A program made the position numbers and the translations under genes. This document shows, piece after piece, positions 61,735-64,000 of a stretch of DNA of 64,000 nt; positions within the stretch are counted from its first letter, which is position 1; every line of letters begins with the position of its first letter. Source of the DNA: Bradyrhizobium sp. CCGUVB4N (lineage in GTDB: Bacteria > Pseudomonadota > Alphaproteobacteria > Rhizobiales > Xanthobacteraceae); the NCBI RefSeq assembly GCF_024199945.1, contig NZ_JANADP010000001.1, positions 5,332,001-5,396,000 on the forward strand, written 5' to 3'. The notes below the pieces were generated by a model, which did no database searches, had not been told where the DNA came from, and saw only the letters and a list, made by a program, of their open reading frames with translations.

Positions 61735-62043
61735 TCAGCCCTTCATCAGATTGACGTCCTCAACCGCGATCGAGCCACGGTTGCGGAAATAGACCACCAG
61801 GATGGCGAGACCGATCGCGGCTTCGGCGGCCGCAACGGTCAAGACCAGCAGCGCGAAGACCTGGCCGACAATGTCGCCGAGGAAGGTCGAGAATGCCACC
61901 AGGTTGACGTTGACCGAGAGCAGGATCAGCTCGATCGACATCAGGATGACGATGATGTTCTTGCGGTTCAGGAAGATGCCGAGGATGCCGAGCGTGAACA
62001 GGATCGCGCCGACCGCCAGATAATGTCCGAGCCCGATCGTCAT
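61735..62043 (-). CDS. nuoK: NADH-quinone oxidoreductase subunit K
   Basis: A 102-residue protein with three helices. GHYLAVGAILFTLGILGIFLNRKNIIVILMSIELILLSVNVNLVAFS contains the conserved membrane glutamate of the family, and a second Glu lies in VLTVAAAEAAIGLAILV. It starts in an ATGA overlap with nuoJ; upstream in-frame residues are excluded. Confidence 0.96.
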   Translation of the reverse strand: MTIGLGHYLAVGAILFTLGILGIFLNRKNIIVILMSIELILLSVNVNLVAFSTFLGDIVGQVFALLVLTVAAAEAAIGLAILVVYFRNRGSIAVEDVNLMKG

Positions 62044-62678
62044 TTCACCCACTCCGCCGCGTCGGCGTCCGAAAGCCCCTGCCCCGGTGCCACCTTGCGC
62101 ATCGCCATCGCCATCTCGGGCGTGCGTGCGTTCTGAACGTTGATGTCCTGCCGCTTCACGCTCGCCTTGTGGCGCAGCGTCAGCACGATGGCGCCGATCA
62201 TGGCGACCAGCAGCACCATGCCCGAGAGCTGGAAGTAGTGGACATACTTCGTATAGAGCACCAGGCCGAGCGCCTCGGTGTTCGACACGTTGGTCGGGAT
62301 CGGCGCCGTGATGGTCTTGCTCACGGTCGGGTTGATGACCCAGGCGCCGACGGTCAGCAGCAGCTCGAACAGGAAGATGCCGCCGATCACGACACCCACC
62401 GGCAGGTACTGGATGAAGCCTTCGCGCAGCTCGAGGAAGTCGACGTCGAGCATCATGATGACGAACAGGAACAGCACCGCGACGGCGCCGACATAGACGA
62501 CGATCAGGATCATCGCGAGGAATTCGGCGCCCATCAGCACGAACAGGCCGGAGGCGTTGACGAAGGCCAGGATCAGGTACAGCACGGAGTGAACGGGATT
62601 GCGCGAGACAATCACCATCACCGCCGAGGCGACGCAGACGCCGGCGAAGAGATAGAAGAACAGCGCAGGAAGGATCAT
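62040..62678 (-). CDS. nuoJ: NADH-quinone oxidoreductase subunit J
   Basis: A 212-residue membrane subunit with five helices: FLYLFAGVCVASAVMVIVSRNPVHSVLYLILAFVNASGLFVLMGAEFLAMILIVVYVGAVAVLFLFVIMML is the family core. The C-terminal tail after the last helix is longer than in E. coli NuoJ. It overlaps nuoK by 4 nt and follows nuoI by 9 nt. Confidence 0.95.
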   Translation of the reverse strand: MILPALFFYLFAGVCVASAVMVIVSRNPVHSVLYLILAFVNASGLFVLMGAEFLAMILIVVYVGAVAVLFLFVIMMLDVDFLELREGFIQYLPVGVVIGGIFLFELLLTVGAWVINPTVSKTITAPIPTNVSNTEALGLVLYTKYVHYFQLSGMVLLVAMIGAIVLTLRHKASVKRQDINVQNARTPEMAMAMRKVAPGQGLSDADAAEWVK

Positions 62679-62687
62679 GCTCTCATC

Positions 62688-63182
62688 TCACCGGTAAGGC
62701 GCATCGAGCTCGATCGCTTTCGCGATCTCGCGTTCCCAGCGGTCGCCATTGGCGAGCAGCTTGGCCTTGTCATAGAACAGTTCCTCGCGGGTCTCGGTCG
62801 CGAACTCGAAGTTCGGACCTTCGACGATGGCGTCGACCGGGCAGGCCTCCTGGCAGAGGCCGCAATAGATGCACTTCACCATGTCGATGTCGTAGCGCAC
62901 AGTACGGCGGGTGCCGTCGTTGCGGCGCGGACCGGCCTCGATCGTGATCGCCTGCGCCGGGCAGACCGCTTCGCACAGCTTGCAGGCGATGCAGCGCTCT
63001 TCACCGTTCGGATAGCGGCGCAGCGCATGCTCACCGCGGAAGCGCGGCGAGATCGGGCCCTTCTCGAACGGATAGTTCAGCGTCGGCTTCGGCTGGAAGA
63101 AATAGCGCATGGCGAGGAAGAACGCCGAGACGAATTCCGACAGCAGCAGCGAGCGTGCAGTGGCGTTGATGTTGATACCCAT
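62688..63182 (-). CDS. nuoI: NADH-quinone oxidoreductase subunit I (two 4Fe-4S clusters)
   Basis: A 164-residue peripheral-arm subunit. Both ferredoxin motifs are intact: CIACKLCEAVCP and CIYCGLCQEACP, binding clusters N6a and N6b that pass electrons toward quinone. The start at 63182 (MGININATARSLLLSEFVSAF) is the family start; a longer upstream frame is antisense-like and rejected. It follows nuoH by 8 nt. Confidence 0.97.
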   Translation of the reverse strand: MGININATARSLLLSEFVSAFFLAMRYFFQPKPTLNYPFEKGPISPRFRGEHALRRYPNGEERCIACKLCEAVCPAQAITIEAGPRRNDGTRRTVRYDIDMVKCIYCGLCQEACPVDAIVEGPNFEFATETREELFYDKAKLLANGDRWEREIAKAIELDAPYR

Positions 63183-63190
63183 GACGGCCC

Positions 63191-64000
63191 TCACTTCGGC
63201 GCGATGCCGGCGAATTGCAGCACGCCCGCCACCACGACCACCATCACCAGCGAGAGCGGCAGGAACACCTTCCAGCCGAGGCGCATCAGTTGGTCGTAGC
63301 GGTAGCGCGGCACGATCGCCTTTGCCATCGCGAACAGGAAGAACATGAAGAAGAGTTTGAGCGCGAACCAGATGATCCCCGGCACCCAGTTGAAGGGCGG
63401 CAGATCCACCGGCGGCAGCCAGCCTCCGAGGAACAGGATGGTTGCCATCGCGCACATCGTGACGATCGCGACGTATTCGCCGAGCATGAACAGCAGATAC
63501 GGCGTCGAGCCGTATTCGACCATGAAGCCGGCGACCAGCTCGGACTCGGCTTCGACGAGGTCGAAGGGCGGACGGTTGGTTTCCGCCAGCGCCGAGACAT
63601 AGAACACCACGAACATCGGGAACAGCGGCCAGACGTACCAGTTCAGGATGGTGAGCTGCGGCAGCCCGATCAGACTGGCGAGGCCGCGGACATGCTGGGC
63701 CTCGACCACGGCCGAGAGGTTCAGCGTGCCGGCGCAGAGCAGCACCGTGATGATGACGAAGCCGATCGAGACTTCATACGACACCATCTGCGCCGCCGAG
63801 CGCAGCGCGGCCAGGAACGGATACTTCGAGTTCGACGACCAGCCGGCCATGATGATGCCGTAGATCGACAGCGACGAGATCGCGAAGATGAAGAGGATGC
63901 CGACATTGATGTCGGAGATCACCCAGCCGAGATTGGTCGGGATCACCGCCCAGGCGGCGAGCGCGAGCACGCATGAGACCAGGGGCGCAAGAAGGAAGAC
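63191..64000 (-). CDS. nuoH: NADH-quinone oxidoreductase subunit H, C-terminal part (runs off window)
   Basis: The visible 269 residues include helices of the quinone-binding subunit: SSNSKYPFLAALRSAAQMVSYEVSIGFVII and FPMFVVFYVSALAETNRPPFDLVEAESELVAGFMVEY, the conserved loop near the quinone chamber. It ends VVVVAGVLQFAGIAPK. The N-terminal helices and start lie beyond base 64000. It begins the visible part of the nuo operon. Confidence 0.96.
   Translation of the reverse strand, partial: VFLLAPLVSCVLALAAWAVIPTNLGWVISDINVGILFIFAISSLSIYGIIMAGWSSNSKYPFLAALRSAAQMVSYEVSIGFVIITVLLCAGTLNLSAVVEAQHVRGLASLIGLPQLTILNWYVWPLFPMFVVFYVSALAETNRPPFDLVEAESELVAGFMVEYGSTPYLLFMLGEYVAIVTMCAMATILFLGGWLPPVDLPPFNWVPGIIWFALKLFFMFFLFAMAKAIVPRYRYDQLMRLGWKVFLPLSLVMVVVVAGVLQFAGIAPK

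Overview
The window is a high-GC chromosomal segment of an alphaproteobacterium, most likely Bradyrhizobium or a close relative. Supporting signs are the arrangement nuoHIJKLMN-birA-rnj-mce, a short prolyl-tRNA synthetase without the insertion domain, RopB/Omp25-type porins, GTTC-N7-GTTC SOS boxes, FixK-type TTGA-N6-TCAA boxes and a dispersed intergenic repeat that I associate from memory with Bradyrhizobium. I see no tRNA, rRNA, CRISPR array, insertion sequence or prophage gene.

Layout. 0-3 kb: the 5' part of dnaE, preceded by a 32-codon membrane micropeptide behind two SOS boxes, then an outer-membrane beta-barrel gene. 3.4-5.6 kb: a transglutaminase-fold protein divergent from an exported ClpP-like protein. 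5.7-9.4 kb: a LacI regulator, a lone sugar-binding protein and a DHDPS-family aldolase/lyase, with a perfect LacI-type operator. 9.5-11.5 kb: an MmyB-type regulator divergent from a dehydrogenase. 11.7-20 kb: an amino-acid cluster (Asp/Glu-type racemase, asparaginase, HTH regulator, five-gene branched-chain-type ABC transporter) with two matching palindromes that probably bind the local regulator. 20-21.9 kb: a deletion scar joining two gene remnants, flanked by FixK-type boxes, then two small probably exported proteins.

22-25.6 kb: lolD, lolC/E and proS. 25.7-31.7 kb: a copper operon (DUF2946 protein, TonB receptor, PCu(A)C chaperone, a small exported domain protein, YcnI and a CopC-CopD fusion). 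32-36.3 kb: a globin behind a strong terminator and a ribose-type ABC transporter. 36.7-45 kb: a UPF0182 membrane protein, a small lysine-tailed protein, a BioD-like P-loop NTPase, a methyltransferase and a large adenylate-cyclase/ATPase/TPR protein. 45-50.7 kb: a complete peptide-type ABC transporter. 50.8-54.2 kb: an exported protein, mtnK, two small membrane proteins and mce. 54.2-64 kb: rnj, birA and the distal half of the complex I operon, leaving the window inside nuoH.

How the genes work together. The window mixes housekeeping (replication, lipoprotein sorting, complex I, RNA decay, biotinylation) with four nutrient-uptake systems and one copper-handling operon. The copper operon gives a plausible route from outer membrane (TonB receptor) through periplasmic carriers (PCu(A)C, YcnI, CopC domain) to the inner membrane (CopD domain), possibly feeding cytochrome oxidase assembly. 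The least ordinary items are the SOS micropeptide, the twin operators of the amino-acid cluster, the repeat with conserved ends and a variable middle, the deletion scar between FixK boxes, the histidine-rich loop in NuoL and the terminator just before the globin gene.
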